Below are positions 43,109 to 51,569 of a DNA stretch of 64,000 nt, piece after piece. The stretch spans positions 62,001-126,000 of the forward strand of contig NZ_BMXF01000005.1 of the NCBI RefSeq assembly GCF_014651615.1, written 5' to 3'. A model generated the notes under the pieces. That model was not told where the DNA came from. It did no database searches and worked only from the letters and a program-made list of their open reading frames with translations. This DNA is from Persicitalea jodogahamensis (GTDB lineage Bacteria; Bacteroidota; Bacteroidia; Cytophagales; Spirosomataceae). The first letter of the stretch is position 1. Each line of letters opens with the position of its first letter. A program made the translations under genes and the position numbers.

Positions 43109-44301
43109 GACTGATAAATAGCCTCGTAGGCAGCAACGCACTGGTTCATGTCAAATTTTCGAAAGGCGTCTTCCGCTAATGTACTATGTTCCTGCAATAG
43201 CTTTTCTTCACGAGCGTACCTCAGCAGACAATCAGCGAGTTCCTCCACCGATATCCCCAAAGGATCATAGGTCAACAACTGACCAGCAAGCTGTCCGTCA
43301 GGAGTACTGATCATGTTTTTGACCTCTCCAATATCGGTACCTATGACCGGTTTGCCGCAGGCAAGGTATTCGATTACCGTATTGGGGTAGCTCTCGCTTT
43401 CGATGTACGAAGTAAATAGCCCCAAGTCGAACTGATTTACCCAATTAAGCACCTGGGCGGAGGCTCCCACAAACTGGATAAAATCCAGATGCCCGAATTT
43501 CTCCATAAGCCTTTCCTGGTATTCTCCCGCACCTACCAGCATCAATCGGCAATTGACGCCGGCGTTCCGAACCTGAATGGTAGCCATGATGGCTTCCTCC
43601 CATCCCTTACGCTCTACTGCTCTGGATACGAGTCCGAAAGTCATATCGTATTCTGAGGATTTTTTTAGTGGTAAAGAAGATGGTTTTTCAAATCCAAGCG
43701 GTATATAGAGAGGGGCGTTTTTCAGGGATACATTCTGTAAGGGAATCGCGTTTTTTGGGGTTAACAATACAATATGGTCAACTGCTTGAAATACCTTGTC
43801 ATTGTTCCTTTCGAGCCGCTGAAGGAGCTGTTCGGTTTGGCGTTCCTTTCGGTTGTAGCATCCGTGCATGGATACTATAAATTTCTGTTTCCTGGGTTTT
43901 ACCCAGAAGTAGTGTGCCACTGACCAATCGGCCAGAGAGAGGTGGCTGTTGATGGCATGAATGTTCTCCTCTCTACAAAACTTTTCAAGAAAATCACTTA
44001 GTTTTTTAGCCTTTATTTTCTTCCTTTCAAAAAGTACCTTCTCGTACCACGCCACATGGCGTTGGGTGAGGGTGTATAGGGTTTTGAACAAGATGGTTTG
44101 TCCCAGTGACAGTTTTTCCCTAAAATTCACAATCCGAACCTGCGGAAACACTCTTTCTGCCAAAAGATCTGATTGAACATCAGGACTTAACATCAAAAGA
44201 AAAACCCGGTGATTGCGTTCGGCCAGTTTATTGGCCAGCCTTACCGCAAACACCTCAGCACCCCCAATGAGCAGAGAAGGCAAAACCAGGAGTATATTCA
44301 T
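43105..44301 (-). CDS. Glycosyltransferase family 4 protein
   Basis: A 398-residue GT-B enzyme with MNILLVLPSLLIGGAEVFAVRLA (acceptor loop IGGAE), a MTFGLVSRAVERKGWEEAIMA inter-domain strand and donor site TSYIESESYPNTVIEYLACGKPVIGTDIGEV (fragments; E-x7-E). It is the first gene of a GC-rich block of glycosyltransferases. It is separated by 235 bp of AT-rich sequence from the next upstream gene, so a promoter may lie between. Likely role: early sugar addition in the surface polysaccharide. Confidence 0.88.
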   Translation of the reverse strand: MNILLVLPSLLIGGAEVFAVRLANKLAERNHRVFLLMLSPDVQSDLLAERVFPQVRIVNFREKLSLGQTILFKTLYTLTQRHVAWYEKVLFERKKIKAKKLSDFLEKFCREENIHAINSHLSLADWSVAHYFWVKPRKQKFIVSMHGCYNRKERQTEQLLQRLERNNDKVFQAVDHIVLLTPKNAIPLQNVSLKNAPLYIPLGFEKPSSLPLKKSSEYDMTFGLVSRAVERKGWEEAIMATIQVRNAGVNCRLMLVGAGEYQERLMEKFGHLDFIQFVGASAQVLNWVNQFDLGLFTSYIESESYPNTVIEYLACGKPVIGTDIGEVKNMISTPDGQLAGQLLTYDPLGISVEELADCLLRYAREEKLLQEHSTLAEDAFRKFDMNQCVAAYEAIYQS

Positions 44302-44523
44302 GTTATTGATAGCTGAGTTAATTAATTAAATTTCCGCCCTCTTACACCGGAGGATGGGGGCACCCGTGCGGTCAGCGGTTAATAGAGTAAGTTGCCATGT
44401 GCAGTCAATGCATCCCAGAGGAGTCAGCCCGATAGCTGCCAACCCGCAGGGGTGAAGAAGTGAAATGCCTTCTTGTTTTCCTGTGATAACAATATTTTTA
44501 TCAAATGTTAAACTGTTGATCCG

Positions 44524-44539
44524 AATAGTTAATCTATTA
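44524..44539. repeat. 16-bp direct repeat, copy 1 (left flank of AT-rich methyltransferase)
   Basis: AATAGTTAATCTATTA here recurs exactly at 45404-45419. The copy overlaps the last codons of the methyltransferase gene at 44537-45280. Its first 15 bases form a dyad: AATAG and CTATT pair around TTAAT. Confidence 0.7.
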
Positions 44540-45280
44540 TTGTTTTTCGGCAATTACTCCACAGAATGGAGAAAAAAAAGAACTGTCACTTTTAACATAC
44601 TTCTTTAATCGAGGATGTATATGCTTTAAAAATTTCTCCTTTAATAGGATTTTATAACCTGTCACGTCACTATCAAACCACATATCGTAGTGGCCAAAGT
44701 ATCCTTTATGAATTATTTTGAATCCGTTATCTTCTAACAGTTTAGCCCATTTATCTGGGTTCATAGCATTCAAATTATGTCTTTTTAAATTAGGCTTATC
44801 GAACAGTCGATGTAGAATATATTGTCCAAACCCACGAAAATTTGGTGTGGTCATAATTAAGGTGCCATTTTCGTTTAATATGGATGAATGTTTGAGAATA
44901 ACTTCCTCATAATTTTTAAAATGTTCTATAAAACCAAAAGAACAAACAACATCATACTTAACATGATCATTTAATTGAAAAAAATCGTCGTTAATAATTT
45001 TATTGACTTTTATTTTCTGCTCAACTAACCACTTATTCAAGTTAATCATATTTGTTGTTAAATCAATCCCATTAACCTCCATATTCTGCTTGCCAAAGTG
45101 AACTAAATATGTTCCGGGATAGCATCCAACTTCAAATACTGTTTTATTTTGTAAGTTCCTTTGATTGAAATAATTTCTATAAAGCCAATCAGTTAATGAG
45201 TTATTACCAATATAGAAATCGATATCTCTATAACTTTCATCCCAATAATTCTGATCAACTAAATTTTTAGGCTCAGACAT
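44537..45280 (-). CDS. Class I SAM-dependent methyltransferase (UbiG/Methyltransf_11 type)
   Basis: A 247-residue protein with motif I KTVFEVGCYPGTYLVHFGK (a Tyr-Pro replaces the common G-x-G end), NGIDLTTNMI, YDVVCSFGFIEHFKNYEEV and a GTLIMTTPNFRGFGQY strand. It is a sugar or lipid-intermediate methyltransferase by context between a Wzt exporter gene and the glycosyltransferases. It is clearly AT-rich, with many AAA/AAT/ATA codons, unlike the glycosyltransferases on its left and most genes on its right. It is flanked by 16-bp direct repeats. Both facts suggest it came in as a separate cassette. It probably modifies the growing chain end recognised by the adjacent Wzt. Confidence 0.88.
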   Translation of the reverse strand: MSEPKNLVDQNYWDESYRDIDFYIGNNSLTDWLYRNYFNQRNLQNKTVFEVGCYPGTYLVHFGKQNMEVNGIDLTTNMINLNKWLVEQKIKVNKIINDDFFQLNDHVKYDVVCSFGFIEHFKNYEEVILKHSSILNENGTLIMTTPNFRGFGQYILHRLFDKPNLKRHNLNAMNPDKWAKLLEDNGFKIIHKGYFGHYDMWFDSDVTGYKILLKEKFLKHIHPRLKKYVKSDSSFFSPFCGVIAEKQ

Positions 45281-45689
45281 TAGTAGTTTAATTTATCTAA
45301 TTTAACGTGAATTATAGACAATAATCCTCTTAGAAAACTCATTCTCCTTCCAGAAAAGTTTAGGATTAGCCAAAAACTAGCTAGGTAGCTGTTATAATTT
45401 AACAATAGTTAATCTATTAAAATCAGAATTCTACTGTTATGATTTTTCTTAATTCACGTTATTCAGGAATAATTTAAAATAACTTGGCATTTTCAGATTT
45501 TGCACATCAGAGGCCAGAGTCGCCTTGCGGTTGGCTGTTAATAATGAAGATAAGAAAATTAGCTCCTCGCCCTGGAGAAGCCGGCAGCTTTTGGCCTGTC
45601 CGAGCGAAAGAACTTTTCTTGACATATATTTCTATTAACGGTTGACCTCTTTGGTGTAATAAGCAACTCAATTATCCTTTAAACTTTGC
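45281..45689. other. AT-rich intergenic stretch with repeats, no gene seen
   Basis: About 410 bases without a credible coding frame. It holds copy 2 of the 16-bp direct repeat and a 12-bp inverted repeat (TAACGTGAATTA at 45303-45314 against TAATTCACGTTA at 45450-45461). A short GC-richer patch at 45505-45610 does not look coding in any frame. Confidence 0.5.
45404..45419. repeat. 16-bp direct repeat, copy 2 (right flank of AT-rich methyltransferase)
   Basis: An exact copy of 44524-44539, spaced 880 bp from it. The two enclose the AT-rich methyltransferase gene and nothing else. Confidence 0.7.
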
Positions 45690-46979
45690 TTATTTTTTAA
45701 GTGTACTTTTCCAGTTAATCATAGGACGAAAATAACCCAATAAACTACCCTTATAATCCTTGCGGATTAATTGACCATCCTGAATATCAACTAGAAGAAT
45801 TTCTTTAATCAAATACGAATTTTGGTAACCGTATTCAAATATATTTAATGATATAAAATATGATCCTTGATTTAACATAAATCTAGGAATTTTACAAGAA
45901 GTCACATAACTTCCTTTTTCCAAATTTTTACCATAATAATTGGTTTCATTGTTACTTATTGTTTGAAAGATAATTTCACCACTTAAATTCCAAAACGAAA
46001 TAGTAAAGCCAAGACCCTTATTAGCATTAATGATATCATATTTAATTTCAATATCAAAATCATGGTCGGTTGAAATAAGCCTTAATATTTTTTCATCGAC
46101 ATCAACAATTTGTATTGATTTTAAAATTAGCCAATCATAAATTCTGCCATTTTCATCATTCCATTGGTACTGATATTTTTTAGAAACATTATTATTCAAA
46201 TAACTCTCTAATATATATTCCGTCTTACCATTTTCTGTAATTCGGCCATTCTGAAGAACGATACCTCTATTACAGAGTTTCCGTACCGCCTCCATATTGT
46301 GACTCACAAAAAGTACTGTCCGTCCATCGTTCTCGCTGACATCCTTCATCTTTCCTAGGCACTTTTTCTGAAACTCGGCGTCTCCCACGGCCAGTACTTC
46401 GTCCACAATCAAAATTTCGGGTTCTAGATGGGCGGCTACAGCGAAGGCCAGCCGTACGTACATCCCCGAAGAGTAGCGCTTCACGGGCGTGTCGAGGTAG
46501 CGCTCTACCCCAGCAAAGTCCACGATCTCGTCCAGCTTACTACGGATTTCCTCTTTCCTCATGCCCAGGATAGCGCCGTTAAGAAAGATATTCTCGCGTC
46601 CTGTTAATTCGGGATGAAAACCTGTACCTACTTCAAGCAGCGAGGCCATGCGCCCGCGTACGCGAATGCGTCCCGTAGTGGGCTTGGTCACCCGCGACAG
46701 GATTTTGAGCAGCGTCGATTTTCCGGCCCCGTTGCGCCCGATAATGCCCAGGATTTCGCCTTTTTTCACTTCGAAGGAAATGTCCTGCAAAGCCCACACA
46801 AAGTCGCTGGTACCTTGCGTGGTACGGTCGTTGGTTTGCCCTATTTTGCGGTAGGGATCTTCCTTGCCCCGCACTCCTGCCCACCAGCGCGTCAGGTCAC
46901 GGCTGAGCGTGCCCGTCGAGATTTCGCCCAACTGGTATAGTTTGGAGAGCTTTTCAACTTTTATAGCAGTTTCAGACAT
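45690..46979 (-). CDS. wzt: ABC transporter ATP-binding protein for polysaccharide export (Wzt-like) with C-terminal glycan-binding domain
   Basis: A 429-residue protein. The ATPase half (about 1-245) has Walker A GRNGAGKSTLLKILS, the signature RYSSGMYVRLAFAVA and Walker B ILIVDEVLAVGD followed by the H-loop SHNMEA. The second half (about 265-425) is a beta-sandwich that in Wzt proteins recognises the terminal modification of the glycan before export. Base use changes sharply: the ATPase half is GC-rich like the neighbours, the C-terminal part (below about 46300) is AT-rich like the methyltransferase at 44537. So the substrate-reading domain was probably exchanged by recombination. It forms the exporter with the Wzm gene 61 bp upstream. 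Confidence 0.93.
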   Translation of the reverse strand: MSETAIKVEKLSKLYQLGEISTGTLSRDLTRWWAGVRGKEDPYRKIGQTNDRTTQGTSDFVWALQDISFEVKKGEILGIIGRNGAGKSTLLKILSRVTKPTTGRIRVRGRMASLLEVGTGFHPELTGRENIFLNGAILGMRKEEIRSKLDEIVDFAGVERYLDTPVKRYSSGMYVRLAFAVAAHLEPEILIVDEVLAVGDAEFQKKCLGKMKDVSENDGRTVLFVSHNMEAVRKLCNRGIVLQNGRITENGKTEYILESYLNNNVSKKYQYQWNDENGRIYDWLILKSIQIVDVDEKILRLISTDHDFDIEIKYDIINANKGLGFTISFWNLSGEIIFQTISNNETNYYGKNLEKGSYVTSCKIPRFMLNQGSYFISLNIFEYGYQNSYLIKEILLVDIQDGQLIRKDYKGSLLGYFRPMINWKSTLKK

Positions 46980-47040
46980 TTTTGGCTTATAAACTATTAA
47001 TAAACAGGCAACAAATCATATTTATCAGGTATCTATTGAG

Positions 47041-47901
47041 TTAAACCGTATCCATAAAAGTTTTCTCAACGCGATTGAACACTAAAATGCTCAATAACAA
47101 GCAAACTACCATGAAGATAAAGCTGTACGCGAGCCAGAGCCAGGAAAAGTACCCTTCTCCCAAAAATGAATATTTGAAAGCCTCCACGATGCTCGTGATC
47201 GGATTGGCCAGCAGCAGCAATCGGTACTTTTCCGGCACAATCGACAGCGGATATACGATTGGCGTCCCATACATCAGCAACTGAACGCCGAACTGGATCA
47301 GAAACCGTAAGTCGCGGTACTTTGTCGTCAACGACGAAATGAGCACCCCGAAACTGAATCCCAGGCCCGACATTAGCAAAACATACAACGGAAAAAGCAA
47401 AAGCGTTATGTTTGGATTAACGTCATTTTCCGGCTGAATCAGAAAATACATCCAGGCGACCAGGAATAACCCCAGCTGGATAAAAAACTTGAACAGATTT
47501 GAAATGACTACGGAAATGGGCGCAGCCAAACGGGGGAAATAGACCTTTCCGAAAAGATTTTGATTCAGAATGAAAGTGTCGGAGGTTTTCATCAGACATT
47601 CCTGGAAGTAGTTCCAGAGCGTGATGCCTGCCAGATAAAAGAGGATTTTGGGAATACCTCCAGTAGAAATACCCGCCACGTTACCGAAAATCACCACATA
47701 AGTGATGGTCGTCAGGATCGGCTGCACAAAAAACCAGATTGGCCCCAGGATAGTCTGCTTGTAGGTGGCCACGATATCACGCCGCACGAAAAGGGCAATC
47801 AGGTCGCGGTATTGCCAGATTTCGCGCCAGTTGAGGTCGAAGAAACCCGAAGCGGGCTCTATTTCGAGATCCCACGATTCACTATCGTCCGTTTGACTCA
47901 T
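47041..47901 (-). CDS. wzm: ABC transporter permease for polysaccharide export (Wzm-like)
   Basis: A 286-residue permease of the ABC2 type with six helices. It starts at the ATG 47901 (MSQTDDSESWDLEIEPASG), overlapping the upstream phosphatase stop by 4 nt; the longer frame before this is not expected. The N-terminal amphipathic part LNWREIWQYRDLIALFVRRDIVATYKQTILGPIWFF (in parts) is the typical coupling segment of Wzm/TagG/KpsM proteins. It forms a channel with the Wzt-like ATPase for moving lipid-linked glycan to the periplasm. Confidence 0.92.
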   Translation of the reverse strand: MSQTDDSESWDLEIEPASGFFDLNWREIWQYRDLIALFVRRDIVATYKQTILGPIWFFVQPILTTITYVVIFGNVAGISTGGIPKILFYLAGITLWNYFQECLMKTSDTFILNQNLFGKVYFPRLAAPISVVISNLFKFFIQLGLFLVAWMYFLIQPENDVNPNITLLLFPLYVLLMSGLGFSFGVLISSLTTKYRDLRFLIQFGVQLLMYGTPIVYPLSIVPEKYRLLLLANPITSIVEAFKYSFLGEGYFSWLWLAYSFIFMVVCLLLSILVFNRVEKTFMDTV

Positions 47902-48383
47902 ACTTCCCTCACTATCCTCTCCACAAATTCCCTGACACACCCTTCCCCGCCCTTCCTGAACATCACCATAATCCCCGGCACGGCCTTTACCGCATCCACG
48001 GCATCCATCGGACAAGCGGCTCGGCCCACTTTCTCAAGCAGCGGAATACAGTTCAAGTCGTCCCCGATGTAAGCCACTTCCTCGAGCGTGATGCCTTCTT
48101 TTTCGCAAATTTCCTCGGCAGCGGTCAGCTTGCCGCCATCGCGCTGTCCCTGATAGAGGTAGTCGGCCCCGACTTTGGCGGCGCGGCGGGCCACGATGGC
48201 GGTGTTTTCGCTGGTAACAATGCCCGTTTTGATACCCGCCTTTCGCAGCAGCTCGAATGCCATACCGTCACGGGTGTTGAAACGCTTCAATTCGTCGCCG
48301 TTTTCGGCGTAGTACATGCCGCCGTCGGTCAGGACACCGTCCACGTCGGTCAGAAAAAGTTTGATTTTTACCATGCTGTCCAT
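47898..48383 (-). CDS. KdsC/YrbI-type HAD phosphatase
   Basis: A 161-residue HAD-superfamily phosphatase of the small C0 class with DVDGVLTDGGMYY (two catalytic Asp), VTSENT, the conserved Lys in GGKLTAAEEIC, and YIGDDLNCIPLL. Relatives remove phosphate from KDO-8-phosphate or from 9-phospho-nonulosonates, and in many clusters travel with a NeuA-type cytidylyltransferase, as here. The substrate is therefore a keto-sugar acid phosphate, but not decided. The frame offers ATG at 48383 or 48374; both overlap the SDR gene's end. Confidence 0.9.
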   Translation of the reverse strand: MDSMVKIKLFLTDVDGVLTDGGMYYAENGDELKRFNTRDGMAFELLRKAGIKTGIVTSENTAIVARRAAKVGADYLYQGQRDGGKLTAAEEICEKEGITLEEVAYIGDDLNCIPLLEKVGRAACPMDAVDAVKAVPGIMVMFRKGGEGCVREFVERIVREV

Positions 48384-49210
48384 CCTCCGTCAACGGTGAG
48401 TACTGAGCCCGTCATGTAGCTCGAGGCATTGGACGCCAGAAACGTAAACGGGCCGATGAGTTCTTCGCGGTCGCACATGCGCCCCAACGGAGATAATTTT
48501 GCAAAGTTTTCCAGAAAATCCGGGTCGTGGTCGTTCAGCACGCCATGCGGCACGATAGCGTTGCAGCGGATACCGTCCCGGGCGTAAAAAGTCGCCACGT
48601 AGCGGGTGAAATTGGGAATAAAAGACTTCGATGCAATGTAGTCCACGGGTTTGAACTGCTTTACCCCATCGCCAAAATCATATAAACCCTGGTTGGGCGC
48701 CACGAGCGAGTAGGTTGAGGCCACATTGATAATATTGCCGCCGCCCTGCGTTAACATCTGGCGGCATGCGGCCTGCGTCATCAACACAGTACCCGTCAGA
48801 TTTACATCCACCGATTGTCGCAGCAGCTCGGCGGGATAATGCTCGAAGCGACTGGGATTGATTTCGGCGGCGTGGCTCTTGTCAAATTTGGCATCGATGG
48901 CGGCGCTGTTGATGAGTACATCTAATCGGCCAAATTTCTGTACAGTGCTTCGTATGGCCTCTTCGCAGCTTTCTTCCTGCGTAATGTCCAGATTTCGAAG
49001 CAAAAACTGATTGTCTGAATACTCAGTCGCCAGTTCGGCCCGGATGCCGGCTTGCTTACGCTCGTCGCGGTCGGCCAGCACCACAAGCGCACCCTGTTGC
49101 AGAAAGGCCTGCGCAAGTGTCAGCCCGATCAGCCCGTAGGCTCCCGTAAGCAGAATTACTTTATCGGCTACGGACAGGGATGGATGAATGGTGGGAGTCT
49201 TTTGTGTCAA
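48368..49210 (-). CDS. Short-chain dehydrogenase/reductase
   Basis: A 280-residue SDR with the NAD(P) loop LLTGAYGLIGLTLAQ (TGxxGxIG), the strand VLINSAAID (NxAA), the active Ser in NVASTYSLVAP and the Tyr-Lys pair in PVDYIASKSFI (YxxSK), closing with SSYMTGSVLTVDGGW. No ATG precedes the conserved fold; a TTG at 49210 (TTG ACA CAA) is the best start and leaves 19 nt after the Gfo/Idh gene. It sits in a four-gene CMP-sugar block. Likely it oxidises or reduces a sugar keto group in the pathway. Confidence 0.88.
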   Translation of the reverse strand: MTQKTPTIHPSLSVADKVILLTGAYGLIGLTLAQAFLQQGALVVLADRDERKQAGIRAELATEYSDNQFLLRNLDITQEESCEEAIRSTVQKFGRLDVLINSAAIDAKFDKSHAAEINPSRFEHYPAELLRQSVDVNLTGTVLMTQAACRQMLTQGGGNIINVASTYSLVAPNQGLYDFGDGVKQFKPVDYIASKSFIPNFTRYVATFYARDGIRCNAIVPHGVLNDHDPDFLENFAKLSPLGRMCDREELIGPFTFLASNASSYMTGSVLTVDGGWTAW

Positions 49211-49229
49211 TATTTTCAGTACTAAAAAG

Positions 49230-50195
49230 CTAGGTACAAATCCTGAGAATCGTCTCTGATTCGGCCAGCGTGCGCAGTGCCGATTCCCCAAAGCTACCCT
49301 TATTTACGGTTTGTAAAAAATCGCGGATCTGATTTTCAAAGAGTTGATTACGATCGAAATTTTCCAACACTTGTGTGTCCGGTTCCTGTCCGGGACGGAG
49401 TACCGAGCAACTCGCTTTCAGGTAGTCGACCTCTACCGACCCTTCTTCAAACACAAACCGATACCAGCGCCGCGGTACTCTTTCGTGAAAATTGAGATGG
49501 CAGTGGGCCGTGATACCATTTTGGTAGCGCAGAGAAACATCCGCGCCCGACTCTACATTGATTTCCAGTCCCGAACGGTAGTTTTTCAATGTATTCCAGC
49601 AGACTACCTGTTTGCCAGCCAGCCAGTTGGCCAAATCAAGATCGTGACTGAGGGTGAGTGCTACCCCACCCCCGAGTTCGCGGCGGGCCGCATAGGAGTC
49701 GCGGTAGTCTTCCCACGGATGCCAGTCAGGCAGGTACTCGCCCCAGTAGGTCTGCATACTGAGAAAGTACCCTAACTCATTACTTTCAATCCATTTTTTG
49801 AGTTTCTGAAAAAATGGATGATAACGCAGCATGTAGGCGACCTGGATGTAAGTTTGATGCTCGTTCAATGCATCTTTCAACTCTTGAAAATTTTCCAGCG
49901 AATGAGCAAGCGGTTTTTCCACCAGAACCGGAATGCCTCGCCGGACGCACCAGAGTGTTTGGAACATATGCTGCGCCGTGGGGGTGCAGATGATGGCGGC
50001 TTTGAAGGCAATATCATCCAGAGAGGATAAATCGGTAACAATACGGAGCCCAGCGGAATCTAGTGTGCGCAGCGGCAGATTACGCTGACGGTACACCCAC
50101 AAGTTAGTGTAGCCCAGTTTTTGTAAAATACCCAAATGCCGCTCCCCGATGGAACCGGCTCCGAAAACTAGAATTGGGCTGTTCGTTGCAATCAT
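49230..50195 (-). CDS. Gfo/Idh/MocA family oxidoreductase
   Basis: A 321-residue NAD(P)-dependent sugar oxidoreductase starting at the ATG 50195 (MIATNSPILVFGAGSIGERH), with overlap of 4 nt with the cytidylyltransferase stop. Landmarks are GAGSIGERHL (dinucleotide loop), VLVEKPLAHS (catalytic EKP), ARRELGGGVALTLSHDLDLANWL (in parts; D and H of the active site). It works on a nucleotide- or free-sugar intermediate in the same block as NeuA-like and SDR enzymes. Confidence 0.88.
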   Translation of the reverse strand: MIATNSPILVFGAGSIGERHLGILQKLGYTNLWVYRQRNLPLRTLDSAGLRIVTDLSSLDDIAFKAAIICTPTAQHMFQTLWCVRRGIPVLVEKPLAHSLENFQELKDALNEHQTYIQVAYMLRYHPFFQKLKKWIESNELGYFLSMQTYWGEYLPDWHPWEDYRDSYAARRELGGGVALTLSHDLDLANWLAGKQVVCWNTLKNYRSGLEINVESGADVSLRYQNGITAHCHLNFHERVPRRWYRFVFEEGSVEVDYLKASCSVLRPGQEPDTQVLENFDRNQLFENQIRDFLQTVNKGSFGESALRTLAESETILRICT

Positions 50196-50926
50196 GGTGC
50201 GAATTTTACACAATCATGGCCTTCAATGTAGGCTTCGGCTCGCTGAAAGCTGAAAATATCGTCAATGTCGATGGCCTGATCCCGGCTCACTACATAAGGA
50301 AGTACCTTTTTGCCCGACATGCTTTTCTGTTCCAAAACTACCCTGGGCCGAATGACATCGAGTGTACCGATTTGCCAGTATATCGTGGGTAGTTGCTGCC
50401 TTGGTTGGTTATAGGGATCGGCTACACCGTCCAAAGTAAGTAACGGCTGCATGGGAGTATCTTCCGATTCGATTCGCCACATTTTGTAAGGCGTGAGTGG
50501 CGAGGGCGTCACGATGCGCAGACTGTCAGCGTTTTCGTCGTCAGCCAATTTGGCCAGGCAGGCCTCGATGTCGGCGATGTACCTGATGGGTGAGGTAGGA
50601 CGCAACTGCACCACCAGGTCGGGGGAGTAGTTGTCGTTTTCCCGAAGCCAGGTTAAAGCGTGCTCAAAAACATCAATATCAAGACTGGAATCGGTAGCGT
50701 AAGCCGCCGGACGCAGAAAAGGTACTTCAGCCCCGTACCGAAGGGCGATGTCGGCGATTTCTTCCGAGTCGGTCGAGACAATGACGCGGGAAATTCCGGG
50801 TGTATCCAGCGCGGCCTTGATACTATAGGCAATCAGTGGATGCCCGGCCAGCGGCAGGATATTCTTGCCGGGCAGCCCCTTACTGCCTCCACGGGCGGGA
50901 ATAATGGCGAGGATGTTTTTTTTCAA
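50192..50926 (-). CDS. Acylneuraminate cytidylyltransferase-like (CMP-sugar synthetase, NeuA family)
   Basis: A 244-residue nucleotidyltransferase that activates a keto-sugar acid as a CMP derivative. It has the start KKNILAIIPARGGSKGLPGKN (CTP loop, in parts), VSTDSEEIADIA, VQLRPTSPIR and a late DIDDIFSFQRAE. The first codon is TTG (50924-50926), and no ATG or GTG fits before the conserved IIPARGGSKG. It begins the minus-strand polysaccharide locus. No NeuB-type synthase is in the window, so the source of the nine- or eight-carbon acid is unknown. It is divergent from folK by 121 bp. Confidence 0.9.
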   Translation of the reverse strand: MKKNILAIIPARGGSKGLPGKNILPLAGHPLIAYSIKAALDTPGISRVIVSTDSEEIADIALRYGAEVPFLRPAAYATDSSLDIDVFEHALTWLRENDNYSPDLVVQLRPTSPIRYIADIEACLAKLADDENADSLRIVTPSPLTPYKMWRIESEDTPMQPLLTLDGVADPYNQPRQQLPTIYWQIGTLDVIRPRVVLEQKSMSGKKVLPYVVSRDQAIDIDDIFSFQRAEAYIEGHDCVKFAP

Positions 50927-51047
50927 AGTGGCAAAGCAACAGAGACAAAAACCCTGTGAGTCTTGAATTTTTCTTATCCGGAAAAACCAAAAATACGCAA
51001 ATGTTGCTTAGCTTACCCGTGTCTGGAAGCATTCAACGATTTCGATT

Positions 51048-51536
51048 TTGACGACGATATTCCTACTTTTAGGTTCGAACCTGGGCGACCGGGAGACCAT
51101 CATGCAGACCGCCATTGCCCGCATCGGTGAGCGCGTCGGTGAAGTAATGCGAGCCTCGGCACTTTACGAAACGGCTCCCTGGGGCGGCATCGAACAGCCT
51201 GCTTTCCTGAATCAGGTTTTAGAAATAGGTACTTCTCTTGCCCCGGAGGAGGTACTTCGGCTTATTCTGGAACTGGAACACGAAGCGGGCCGCATCCGCT
51301 ATGAGCGTTGGGGAGCGCGGCACCTGGATGTCGATATTTTGTATTTTGGCCAAAAAATCATGGACACGCCCCGTCTCACCGTTCCGCACCCGCGCCTGCA
51401 CGAGCGCCGGTTTACCCTGATACCCCTGGCTGAAATCGCCCCGGATTTTGTGCACCCGGTTTTAAATATAACCAATAGAAAACTATTAGAAATTTGTCAG
51501 GACGAAGAACCGGTAGCGCTTTTCCGTTCCGTATAA
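51048..51536 (+). CDS. folK: 2-amino-4-hydroxy-6-hydroxymethyldihydropteridine pyrophosphokinase
   Basis: A 162-residue HPPK that transfers pyrophosphate from ATP to the pterin in folate synthesis. Hallmarks are IFLLLGSNLGDR, YETAPWGGIEQPAFLNQV, LELEHEAGR, RYERWGARHLDVDILYF (with the metal-binding DVD pair, in parts) and VPHPRLHERRFTLIPL. The reading frame starts with TTG at 51048 (TTG ACG ACG ATA); no upstream in-frame ATG exists, and the conserved strand begins three residues later. It is followed by a TTG-start oxidoreductase gene 33 nt later. Confidence 0.95.
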   Translation: MTTIFLLLGSNLGDRETIMQTAIARIGERVGEVMRASALYETAPWGGIEQPAFLNQVLEIGTSLAPEEVLRLILELEHEAGRIRYERWGARHLDVDILYFGQKIMDTPRLTVPHPRLHERRFTLIPLAEIAPDFVHPVLNITNRKLLEICQDEEPVALFRSV

Positions 51537-51569
51537 AAGTCATCCAATCATCCACTTACTCATTCAAAA

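Noticed and set aside
44326-44553. A 75-codon minus-strand frame after the AT-rich methyltransferase
   Set aside because: It overlaps the end of the methyltransferase and one 16-bp repeat. Its composition is random-looking and no motif is present.
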